Assembly (NCBI GenBank): GCA_947589335.1
Contig: CANPZH010000034.1
Coordinates: 1 to 12,978, forward strand
DNA length: 12,978 nucleotides
Direction: 5' to 3'
Source: an uncultured Clostridia bacterium
GTDB lineage: Bacteria; Bacillota; Clostridia; Christensenellales; Borkfalkiaceae
Each line of letters opens with the position of its first letter. The stretch's first letter is position 1. This document shows, one piece after another, positions 1 to 8,382 of this stretch. Position numbers and translations under genes: made by a program. Under the pieces are notes generated by a model that saw only the letters and a list, made by a program, of their open reading frames with translations, was not told where the DNA came from and made no database searches.

Positions 1-385
1 TCCAGCGGAAATCGGGTTCCGCGTTGCGGGAGAGCAGGAAGGAGCCGTCCCGCTTGGTGAGCTGCCCGAAGACGGTGGGGACGTCCTCCGAGCCGCCGAG
101 CAGGACATAGAGCGCGGCTTCGGGGCCGCAGAAGCCGACGTCCGCATCCCCCGAGAGCACCGCGGACATGACGTTGTCCGCGCCGCCGCCGTTGGTCAGT
201 TCGACCTTGAGCCCCTCGTCTTCGAAGTAGCCGAGGGAATCGGCGAGATAGAGGGGCGCATAGAAGATGGAGTGGGTGACCTCGTTGACGCGGATCGTCG
301 CGAGGCCGTCGTTTTCCTCTCCGCAAGCGGAGAGGGGGAGCAGGGCAAAGAGCCCGGCTGCCACAACCGTAGCGATTTTTTTCAT
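1..385 (-). CDS. ABC transporter substrate-binding lipoprotein, NMT1/SsuA/THI5-like (N-terminal part)
   Basis: The first 128 residues of a protein that continues past the left edge of the window. It starts with a lipoprotein signal peptide: Lys-Lys at 2-3, a hydrophobic stretch, and a lipobox LSAC with the acceptor Cys at residue 21, so the mature protein should be lipid-anchored outside the membrane. After a short acidic linker comes the pattern HSIFYAPLYLADSLGYF, then a Gly-rich GGGADN segment and a GDADVGFCGPEAAL segment; these match the opening lobe of NMT1/SsuA/THI5-type binding proteins, which deliver sulfonates, thiamine precursors, nitrate or similar small organics to an ABC importer. 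The ligand cannot be told from this fragment, and the permease and ATPase would lie outside the window. The ATG at 383-385 is preceded, 5 bases away, by GGGAGA on the minus strand (391-396). It is transcribed divergently from valS. Confidence 0.85.
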   Translation of the reverse strand, partial: MKKIATVVAAGLFALLPLSACGEENDGLATIRVNEVTHSIFYAPLYLADSLGYFEDEGLKVELTNGGGADNVMSAVLSGDADVGFCGPEAALYVLLGGSEDVPTVFGQLTKRDGSFLLSRNAEPDFRW

Positions 386-416
386 AAGATTCTCCCGAAA
401 ATTTTTAGGATATTAT

Positions 417-446
417 ATTGTATGAGATAGCGGTAATAATTGACAA
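417..446 (-). promoter_or_regulatory. sigma-A-type promoter of the substrate-binding lipoprotein gene
   Basis: Read on the minus strand, a -35 box TTGTCA (441-446) is followed after 18 bases by a -10 box TACAAT (417-422). A start near 410 would give a leader of about 25 bases containing the GGGAGA ribosome binding site. A second TATAAT-like hexamer (412-417) is less well spaced (23 bases). The -35 box overlaps that of the valS promoter on the other strand. Confidence 0.6.
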
Positions 447-468
447 TTCCGCCGAAAGCGGTTATAAT
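440..468 (+). promoter_or_regulatory. consensus sigma-A promoter of valS
   Basis: Perfect consensus boxes: TTGACA (440-445), a 17-base spacer, and TATAAT (463-468). A transcript would begin near 475, leaving only about 25 bases before the valS ATG at 500. This also rules out the in-frame ATG at 467 as the start, because it lies inside the -10 box. Confidence 0.85.
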
Positions 469-499
469 GGGACGGAAATATACCTTTCGGGGAACGGCT

Positions 500-3056
<2,557 letters not shown>

Positions 3057-3071
3057 TCGGGCAGTTCTTGT

Positions 3072-3105
3072 GCATGCGCCCCGGCGGTTTCGCCGGGGCG
3101 CATGC
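3072..3105 (+). terminator. strong hairpin after valS, likely terminator
   Basis: A perfect 15-bp GC-rich stem (3072-3086 with 3091-3105) closed by a GTTT loop, 15 bases after the valS stop. It is followed only by TTAT; a T-run (3118-3123) lies 12 bases further on, within a small second hairpin (CGGAAA/TTTCCG, 3112-3126). The stem strength and position argue for termination, although the U-tract is not canonical. Confidence 0.65.
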
Positions 3106-3132
3106 TTATCGCGGAAATTTTTTCCGGGACGA

Positions 3133-3161
3133 TTGACAAAATCCCTTTTCCATGTTATGAT
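3133..3161 (+). promoter_or_regulatory. sigma-A promoter of the adhE-hydrogenase operon
   Basis: TTGACA (3133-3138), 17-base spacer, TATGAT (3156-3161). The predicted leader is about 60 bases and contains a small hairpin (CTCCG 3198-3202 with CGGAG 3209-3213) directly before the ribosome binding site GGGGGAGG. I looked for a Rex-type TTGTTAA/TTAACAA operator, common at adhE promoters, and found none that is convincing. Confidence 0.75.
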
Positions 3162-3227
3162 TAAAAAAAGGTAAAATCGGGAAAATATAGACAGAAACTC
3201 CGGGAACGCGGAGCGGGGGAGGTGTTC

Positions 3228-5840
3228 ATGAAGGATTTCATCGTCAACGATGAAGAATCGCTCGCGAAGATGCTTGCGCGCGTCAGGGCGGCGCAGGAAG
3301 TCTTTGCCACCTATACGCAGGAGCAGGTCGACGAGATCTTCTACCGCGCGGCGCTTGCCGCCAACCGGGCGCGGATCCCCCTCGCGAAGCTCGCCGTCGA
3401 AGAGACGGGCATGGGGGTCGTCGAGGACAAGGTCATCAAGAACCACTATGCGTCCGAATATATCTACAACGCCTATAAAGACGAAAAGACCTGCGGCGTG
3501 ATCGAGAGGGACGAGGGCGCGGGCTATACCCGCATCGCCGAGCCGGTCGGCGTGCTCGCCGCGGTCATTCCCACGACCAACCCCACGTCGACGGCGATCT
3601 TCAAGTGCCTCATCTGCCTGAAGACCCGCAACGGGCTGATCATCTCCCCGCACCCGCGGGCAACGCGGTCTACGATCGAGGCGGCGAGGGTCGTCCTCGA
3701 GGCGGCGGTGAAGGCGGGCGCGCCCGAAGACATCATCGGCTGGATCGACCGGCCCAACGTCCCGCTCTCGGGCATGGTCATGCGCGAGGCGGATATGATC
3801 CTCGCGACGGGAGGCCCCGGCATGGTGAAGGCGGCGTATTCCTCCGGGAAGCCCGCCCTCGGCGTCGGCGCGGGGAACGTGCCCGCGGTGATCGACAGCT
3901 CTGCCGACATCAGGCTCGCGGCGAGTTCCATTCTGCACAGCAAGACCTTCGACAACGGCATGATCTGCGCGTCCGAACAGTCCGTGATCGTCCTCGGCGA
4001 CGTCTATGACGAATTCAAGCGGGAAATGCGTCTCCGCGGCGCCTATTTTTTGACCGCGGAGGAGACCGATCTCGTCCGTAAGACGATGATCATCAACGGC
4101 GCGCTCAACGCGAAGATCGTCGGCCAGCCCGCGGGCAGGATCGCGGAGCTTTCGGGCTTCCGTGCGCCCGCGGGGACGAAGGTCCTCGTCGGGGAGGTGC
4201 AGTCGGTCGATCTTTCGGAGGCGTTCGCCCACGAAAAGCTCTCCCCCGTGCTCGCCATGTACCGCGCGGAGGACTTCGAAGACGCCGTCGCCAAGGCGGA
4301 TAGGCTCGTCCGCGACGGCGGGCTCGGGCACACCTCCTCCCTCTACATCAACGTGGAGACGGGCGGGGAGAAGATCGAATATTTCAGAAAGAAACTGCGT
4401 ACCTGCCGCATCGTCATCAACACGCCTTCCTCGCAGGGCGGCATCGGAGATCTCTACAACTTCCGCTTCCCGCCGTCGCTCACCCTCGGCTGCGGCAGCT
4501 GGGGCGGCAACTCCGTCTCGGAGAACGTCGGCATCAAACATCTCATCAACATCAAAACGATCGCGGAGAGGAAGGAAAATATGCTTTGGTTCAGAGCCCC
4601 CGAAAAGGTCTATTTCAAACGCGGCTGTCTCGCGCCCGCGCTCAAAGAGCTCGGCGGAGCGTGCTACGGCAAGAAGCGGGCGTTCATCGTCACCGACGAA
4701 TTCCTCTATGAGAGCGGATTCACAAAGCGCATCGAACAGATCCTCTTCGAAGAGGGGATCGCATATACGACCTTTTTCAAGGTCACGCCCGATCCGACGC
4801 TCGCCTGCGCAACGGAGGGGGTGAAGCTCATGCGGGATTTCCGCCCCGACGTCATTCTCGCGGTCGGCGGGGGTTCCCCGATGGACGCGGCGAAGATCAT
4901 GTGGGTCCTCTACGAACACCCCGAGGCCTCCTTCGAGGACATGGCGATGCGGTTCATGGATATCCGCAAGCGCATCTACCGCTTCCCGTCCCTCAAGACG
5001 CTGTTCGTCGCTATCCCGACGACGGCGGGAACGGGCAGCGAGGTCACGCCCTTTGCCGTCATCACCGACGAGAAGACGGGGACAAAATACCCGCTCGCAG
5101 ACTATGCGCTCATGCCGCACATGGCGGTCGTGGACGCAGACCTCATGATGGACATCCCCAAGGGGCTCACCTCCAATGCGGGGATCGACGCGATGAGCCA
5201 TGCGCTCGAGGCGATCGCGTCCGTCATGGCGACCGATTTCACGAACGGGATCGCCAAGGAGGCGGTCAAGCTCATCTTCGAATATCTGCCGCGGGCATAC
5301 GAGCGCGGCGGCGGCGACGCAGAGGCGCGCGAAAAGATGGCGAATGCCGCAACGATGGCGGGCATGGCGTTTGCGAACGCCTTCCTCGGCGTCTGCCACT
5401 CGATGGCGCACAAGCTCGGCTCCTACTTCCATCTCCCGCACGGCATGGCAAACGCGCTCATGTTGGAGGAGGTCATCCGCTTCAACAGTTCCGAACAGCC
5501 CGCAAAGATGGGCACCTTCCCGCAGTATGCCTACCCGCAGTGCCGCGCCCGCTATGCGGACGTCGCCCGCTACGTCGGGCTCAAGGGCAAGGGGGACGAG
5601 GAGCTCGTCGAAGCGCTCATCAAGAAGCTGAGAGAGCTCAACGCAGTGATCGGCCAGCCGGCGACGATCAAGGAAGCCCTCGGCGAAAAGTACACCGAGG
5701 AGGAATTTTTGGCAAAACTCGACGCGATGACGGAGTCCGCCTTCGACGACCAGTGCACGGGCGCCAACCCGCGCTATCCGCTCATGAGCGAGATCAAAGA
5801 GATGTATCTGAACGCCTACTACGGGAGAAAGCACAGATAA
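3228..5840 (+). CDS. adhE: bifunctional acetaldehyde-CoA / alcohol dehydrogenase
   Basis: AdhE reduces acetyl-CoA to acetaldehyde and then to ethanol, oxidising two NADH; in relatives it forms cytoplasmic filaments called spirosomes. The 870 residues match the usual length of 860-890. The N-terminal CoA-acylating aldehyde dehydrogenase half contains the catalytic Cys at residue 247 in DNGMICASEQS. A linker leads to the iron-dependent alcohol dehydrogenase half, with GGGSPMDAAK (547 onward), PTTAGTGSEVTPFAV, and the four expected iron ligands Asp654, His658 (GIDAMSHALE), His724 and His738 (LPHGMANAL), each one position off the E. coli numbering. All catalytic residues are present, so the enzyme should be active. 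The ATG at 3228 is chosen because it lies 5 bases after GGGGGAGG; the in-frame GTG at 3222 overlaps that site. The hydrogenase gene begins 3 bases after the stop, so the two are almost certainly cotranscribed. Confidence 0.96.
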   Translation: MKDFIVNDEESLAKMLARVRAAQEVFATYTQEQVDEIFYRAALAANRARIPLAKLAVEETGMGVVEDKVIKNHYASEYIYNAYKDEKTCGVIERDEGAGYTRIAEPVGVLAAVIPTTNPTSTAIFKCLICLKTRNGLIISPHPRATRSTIEAARVVLEAAVKAGAPEDIIGWIDRPNVPLSGMVMREADMILATGGPGMVKAAYSSGKPALGVGAGNVPAVIDSSADIRLAASSILHSKTFDNGMICASEQSVIVLGDVYDEFKREMRLRGAYFLTAEETDLVRKTMIINGALNAKIVGQPAGRIAELSGFRAPAGTKVLVGEVQSVDLSEAFAHEKLSPVLAMYRAEDFEDAVAKADRLVRDGGLGHTSSLYINVETGGEKIEYFRKKLRTCRIVINTPSSQGGIGDLYNFRFPPSLTLGCGSWGGNSVSENVGIKHLINIKTIAERKENMLWFRAPEKVYFKRGCLAPALKELGGACYGKKRAFIVTDEFLYESGFTKRIEQILFEEGIAYTTFFKVTPDPTLACATEGVKLMRDFRPDVILAVGGGSPMDAAKIMWVLYEHPEASFEDMAMRFMDIRKRIYRFPSLKTLFVAIPTTAGTGSEVTPFAVITDEKTGTKYPLADYALMPHMAVVDADLMMDIPKGLTSNAGIDAMSHALEAIASVMATDFTNGIAKEAVKLIFEYLPRAYERGGGDAEAREKMANAATMAGMAFANAFLGVCHSMAHKLGSYFHLPHGMANALMLEEVIRFNSSEQPAKMGTFPQYAYPQCRARYADVARYVGLKGKGDEELVEALIKKLRELNAVIGQPATIKEALGEKYTEEEFLAKLDAMTESAFDDQCTGANPRYPLMSEIKEMYLNAYYGRKHR

Positions 5841-5843
5841 GAA

Positions 5844-7316
5844 ATGCGCGGCTTGGAGACTTCGGTTGTCAAGCTAAGGAGGAAAGTGTTCGCCGAGGTC
5901 GCACGCGTTGCGCTTTGGTCGGAGAACATCGTCGGCGACACGGAGGCGATCCCGTACCGGATCACCCCCGCGGACAGGCCGCAGTACCGCGAGAGCATTT
6001 ACCGTGAGCGGGCGATCGCAGCGGAGCGCGTGCGGCTCGCAATGGGAATGCCGCTCCGTCCGGAAGACCGCCCCGTGCACATCACGAGCGGGCTCTCGGA
6101 GGAGACGATCGCAGAGGCTTACTACGGATCCCCGCTCATGCAGGTGATCCCGTCCGCCTGCGAGAAGTGCGCGGTCAACGAATACCTGGTCGGCGCGGAG
6201 TGTACCCGCTGCCTTGCCCGGTCCTGCATCGGGGCGTGCCCCGCGGGGGCGGTGTCCGTCGGAGAGGACGGGCGGGCGGTCATCGACAAGGAGAAATGTA
6301 TCCGCTGCGGACGCTGCAAGGCGGCTTGTCCGTACGACGCGATCGTCCACAGGGAGAGGCCCTGCGCCAAGGCGTGCGGCGTGAACGCGATCACAAGCGA
6401 CGCTCTCGGCAGAGCCGCGGTCGATCCCGGAAAGTGCGTGGGCTGCGGCCAGTGCATGGTGCATTGTCCCTTCGGCGCGATCGCCGATAAATCGCAGATC
6501 TTCCAGCTCATCCGCGCGATGCGGGAGGGCGGGGAGTTCGTGGCGGAAGTTGCCCCCGCGATCGTCGGGCAGTTCGGCGCGGCCTCCCTCGAAAATATCG
6601 CCTCCGCGCTCGGAAAGCTCGGGTTCTGCGAGACGGTCGAAGTCGCGCTCGGCGCGGACGCGTCGGCCATGGAAGAGGCGGCAGAGTATGCCGAAAAAGT
6701 CCTCTCGGGGAAGGAGGCGTATCTTCTGACCTCCTGCTGCACTTCCTGGCGGCAGCTGGCGGAGAGAATGGGGGCCTCGGGGCACGTCTCTTCGGCGCCG
6801 ACGCCCATGATCTCGACGGCGCGGATGATCAAGCGGCGGCGTCCCTCCGCCAAGGTCGTGTTCATCGGCCCCTGTCCCGCCAAAAAACTCGAGGCGCTCG
6901 ACCCGAAGGCGCGCAGCGACGTGGATTTCGTCGTCACCTTCGAGGAGCTTAGCGGGATCTTCGAGGCGAAGGGGATCGATCCTTCGGCCTGCAAAGAGGA
7001 ACGCCTTGCGTCCGCCGCAACGGCGGCGGGGAGGGGATTCGCGGTCTCGGGCGGCGTCGCATCCGCGGTGGCGGCGTGCATCGGGCGGCTTTGCCCCGGT
7101 GCGGAGGTCGGGATCGAACGCGCCGAGTCCCTCTCGGAGTGCAGAAAAATGCTGGCGCTCGCCGCGAAGGGAAAGATCGGCGGCTGCCTCATCGAGGGCA
7201 TGGCTTGCCCCGGAGGCTGCGTCGCGGGAGCGGGCGTCAATCTTCCCGTCGTACGGGGACGGGAAGCCGTTGAGGAACTTGCCCGTAAAACAGAGATTAA
7301 GATTCCGCTTCGATAA
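5844..7316 (+). CDS. monomeric [FeFe] hydrogenase, group B type
   Basis: A 490-residue iron-sulfur protein of the group B [FeFe] hydrogenase kind (the family NCBI models describe as group B1/B3). [FeFe] hydrogenases interconvert protons, electrons and H2 in the cytoplasm. After a family-specific N-terminal segment come CEKC (106, 109), a CxxC-rich stretch near 120-133, and two ferredoxin-type motifs CxxCxxCxxxCP (Cys152/155/158/162 and 198/201/204/208). The H-cluster domain has L1 TSCC (298-299), L2 IGPCPAKK (Cys344) and L3 EGMACPGGC (Cys455, Cys459), so all four cubane ligands and the proton-relay Cys298 are present. L1 reads TSCCTSW, with Thr where Pro is usual. The ATG at 5844 is preferred because the residues after it (SVVKLRRKVFAEVARVA) match the family's N terminus as I know it. 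It has no clear ribosome binding site of its own, so translation is probably coupled to adhE. Physiological direction and electron partner are not known from sequence; maturases HydE/F/G are not in the window. Confidence 0.88.
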   Translation: MRGLETSVVKLRRKVFAEVARVALWSENIVGDTEAIPYRITPADRPQYRESIYRERAIAAERVRLAMGMPLRPEDRPVHITSGLSEETIAEAYYGSPLMQVIPSACEKCAVNEYLVGAECTRCLARSCIGACPAGAVSVGEDGRAVIDKEKCIRCGRCKAACPYDAIVHRERPCAKACGVNAITSDALGRAAVDPGKCVGCGQCMVHCPFGAIADKSQIFQLIRAMREGGEFVAEVAPAIVGQFGAASLENIASALGKLGFCETVEVALGADASAMEEAAEYAEKVLSGKEAYLLTSCCTSWRQLAERMGASGHVSSAPTPMISTARMIKRRRPSAKVVFIGPCPAKKLEALDPKARSDVDFVVTFEELSGIFEAKGIDPSACKEERLASAATAAGRGFAVSGGVASAVAACIGRLCPGAEVGIERAESLSECRKMLALAAKGKIGGCLIEGMACPGGCVAGAGVNLPVVRGREAVEELARKTEIKIPLR

Positions 7317-7372
7317 GGGAATTTCAGTTTCTTTGCTCACCCTCTCAGTGCCAAAATGGGGAGCAAAGGGGG

Positions 7373-7399
7373 GCGGCACATCGCTTTGCGGTGTGCCGC
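7373..7399 (+). terminator. terminator of the adhE-hydrogenase operon
   Basis: A 12-bp stem (7373-7384 with 7388-7399, one G-U pair) with a TTT loop, followed by TTTCCGATTTT. It lies 57 bases after the hydrogenase stop. A weaker inverted repeat, CTTTGCTC/GAGCAAAG (7331-7338 and 7361-7368), sits just upstream of it. Confidence 0.75.
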
Positions 7400-7416
7400 T
7401 TTCCGATTTTCGGCGG

Positions 7417-7445
7417 TTTGCATAGTACTATGTCAGACATAATAT
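7417..7445. repeat. two overlapping short dyads in the gap between convergent genes
   Basis: A perfect 12-base palindrome CATAGTACTATG (7421-7432) shares its last four bases with a second dyad, TATGTC-A-GACATA (7429-7441). The segment is AT-rich, unlike the surrounding DNA. It could be an operator, a weak promoter (TTGCAT 7418-7423, 16 bases, TAATAT 7440-7445) or part of a dispersed repeat; the sequence alone does not decide. Confidence 0.4.
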
Positions 7446-7473
7446 AAAAAGATCCCGCCGATTCGGCGGGATC
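7446..7473 (-). terminator. intrinsic terminator of rplI
   Basis: A perfect 10-bp stem (7451-7460 with 7464-7473) with a 3-base loop; on the minus strand it is followed at once by TTTTTATATT. It begins 21 bases past the rplI stop. On the plus strand it is followed by a looser T-rich stretch, so it may also stop transcription arriving from the hydrogenase side. Confidence 0.88.
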
Positions 7474-7494
7474 CGAGGGAAATTTTGTTTGTTG

Positions 7495-7938
7495 TTACAG
7501 GGGGGTGACGACGACCTTGATCTTCGCGGTGACGCCCTCCATGAGCCGCACCTCGGCTTCGTATTCGCCGATATTTTTGATCGGTTCCTTGGTCGAGATC
7601 CGCTTTTTGTCGACTTCATAGCCCATCTCCGAGAGGGCGGAGGCGATCTTTTCCGTCGTGACCGAACCGAAGACCTTGCCGTTCTCTCCCGCGCGGATGG
7701 AGACGGGGACGGTGAGCCCCGCGATCTTTTCGGCGAGCTCCTTCTGCGCCTTGACGTTCTCCGCCTTGTGGTAGGCGTCCGCCTTCTTTTTCTGCTCGAT
7801 CTCGTTGATCCCCGTAGAGGTCGCGACCTCCGCGAGTCCCTTTTTCAGGAGGAAATTCTTGGCGTAGCCGTCGGAGACTTCGAGGATATCTCCCTTTTTG
7901 CCGCTTCCCTTCACGTCCGCTTTGAAAATGACCTTCAT
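7495..7938 (-). CDS. rplI: 50S ribosomal protein L9
   Basis: L9 binds 23S rRNA near the base of the L1 stalk and helps keep the reading frame. The 147-residue length is typical. The N-terminal rRNA-binding domain shows the family signature GSGKKGDILEVSDGYAKNFL (residues 11-30) followed by LKKGLA. A long Lys/Glu/Ala-rich connecting helix (about 42-73) leads to the C-terminal domain with GKVFGSVT and the closing KIKVVVTPL. The ATG at 7936-7938 lies 9 bases after AAGGAG (7948-7953, minus strand). The gene stands alone with its own promoter and terminator, rather than following rpsF-ssb-rpsR or preceding dnaB as in many bacteria. Confidence 0.97.
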   Translation of the reverse strand: MKVIFKADVKGSGKKGDILEVSDGYAKNFLLKKGLAEVATSTGINEIEQKKKADAYHKAENVKAQKELAEKIAGLTVPVSIRAGENGKVFGSVTTEKIASALSEMGYEVDKKRISTKEPIKNIGEYEAEVRLMEGVTAKIKVVVTPL

Positions 7939-7959
7939 CGTTCAATTCTCCTTTTCTGT

Positions 7960-7989
7960 ATTGTAACAGAAAGGAGGGGAATTTGTCAA
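7960..7989 (-). promoter_or_regulatory. sigma-A promoter of rplI
   Basis: On the minus strand: TTGACA (7984-7989), an 18-base spacer and TACAAT (7960-7965). The leader would be very short, about 15 bases, just enough for the ribosome binding site at 7948-7953. Confidence 0.75.
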
Positions 7990-7996
7990 TCTCATT

Positions 7997-8025
7997 TTGA
8001 TAATTTTCCCGCAGCTGTCCATAAT
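7997..8025 (+). promoter_or_regulatory. probable promoter of the DUF1540 gene
   Basis: TTGATA (7997-8002), 17 bases, CATAAT (8020-8025). A start near 8032 would leave only the ribosome binding site AAGGAGGG (8033-8040) before the ATG at 8046. It is back to back with the rplI promoter, about 8 bases between their -35 boxes. Confidence 0.45.
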
Positions 8026-8045
8026 AATAGGAAAGGAGGGCAAAG

Positions 8046-8201
8046 ATGGAACACGAAATCAACTGCGGCGTGTCCTGCGGCGTTACGCAGTGCCGCTTCA
8101 ACTGCGACGGGATCCACTGCGAACTCGACAAGATCCACGTGGGCAATCTCTGCGAGGGCGGACATTGCACCTGCTGCGACAGCTACCAGAAGAGGAGCTG
8201 A
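8046..8201 (+). CDS. small Cys-rich DUF1540 protein
   Basis: A 51-residue protein with nine cysteines (7, 11, 16, 20, 25, 36, 41, 43, 44) and several histidines. The order INCGVSCGVTQCRFN, then CDGIHCELDKIHVG, then CTCCDSY matches the DUF1540 pattern, a small family in Clostridia and Bacilli with no assigned biochemical function. The Cys and His spacing suggests metal (for example zinc) binding, but that is inference. The start is firm: AAGGAGGG lies 5 bases before the ATG. There is no signal peptide or membrane segment, so it should be cytoplasmic. It is divergent from rplI and followed by hairpins, so it is probably a single-gene transcript. Confidence 0.88.
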   Translation: MEHEINCGVSCGVTQCRFNCDGIHCELDKIHVGNLCEGGHCTCCDSYQKRS

Positions 8202-8214
8202 CCGCTGCATAAAA

Positions 8215-8229
8215 CGCCCCTGCGGGGCG
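8215..8229 (-). terminator. short GC hairpin after the DUF1540 gene
   Basis: CGCCCC-TGC-GGGGCG (8215-8220 with 8224-8229). Its T-run faces the minus strand (GTTTTATGC), yet no minus-strand gene lies upstream to be terminated. On the plus strand it may serve only to protect the 3' end of the DUF1540 transcript. Confidence 0.35.
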
Positions 8230-8233
8230 CAAG

Positions 8234-8273
8234 CTGTCTGTGGCGGGAGATCCCGCTTTCAGATAGAGTTTTT
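8234..8273 (+). terminator. two-part hairpin with T-run
   Basis: CTGTCTG (8234-8240) pairs with CAGATAG (8260-8266), enclosing GCGGG-AGAT-CCCGC (8243-8256), and the whole is followed by AGTTTTT (8267-8273). It is a likely terminator of the DUF1540 transcript. Its T-run is also the left arm of the next inverted repeat. Confidence 0.5.
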
Positions 8274-8304
8274 GAACGCCACTTTATCCGTGAGGTTCAA
8301 AAAC
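8268..8304. repeat. 10-bp inverted repeat overlapping the T-run
   Basis: GTTTTTGAAC (8268-8277) and GTTCAAAAAC (8295-8304) are exact complements separated by 17 bases. The left arm contains the T-run of the preceding hairpin, so the two structures could compete. Confidence 0.5.
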
Positions 8305-8307
8305 GGG

Positions 8308-8337
8308 GAGGACGCCGTAGCGGCGTCCTCTTTCCTT
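8308..8337 (+). terminator. perfect 10-bp hairpin upstream of the solute-binding-like gene
   Basis: GAGGACGCCG-TAG-CGGCGTCCTC (8308-8330) followed by TTTCCTT. It lies about 45 bases before the GTG at 8383, so it could either end the DUF1540 transcript or attenuate the next gene. Confidence 0.55.
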
Positions 8338-8382
8338 GACGGAAGGCAACATACCGGGGCGGCTTTTCCCGTACAATAGAGC

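Noticed and set aside
3112..3227. A Rex operator or other redox-sensing site before adhE
   Set aside because: No convincing TTGTTAA-type inverted repeat is present near the promoter.
5876..5888. AAGGAGG followed by GTG, a possible later start for the hydrogenase
   Set aside because: The spacing is only 3 bases, and the residues before it (SVVKLRRK) look like the conserved N terminus of the family, so the run is read as coding sequence for Leu-Arg-Arg-Lys. A secondary internal start is not excluded.
5874..7379. A minus-strand open frame of about 500 codons opposite the hydrogenase gene
   Set aside because: Same cause: low-complexity Arg/Asp/Gly/His composition, no start context, and full overlap with a gene having many conserved Cys motifs.
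7981..8010. Imperfect dyad between the rplI and DUF1540 promoters (GGGAATTTGTCAA against TTGATAATTTTCCC)
   Set aside because: Several mismatches, and the likeness is explained by the two -35 boxes facing away from each other.
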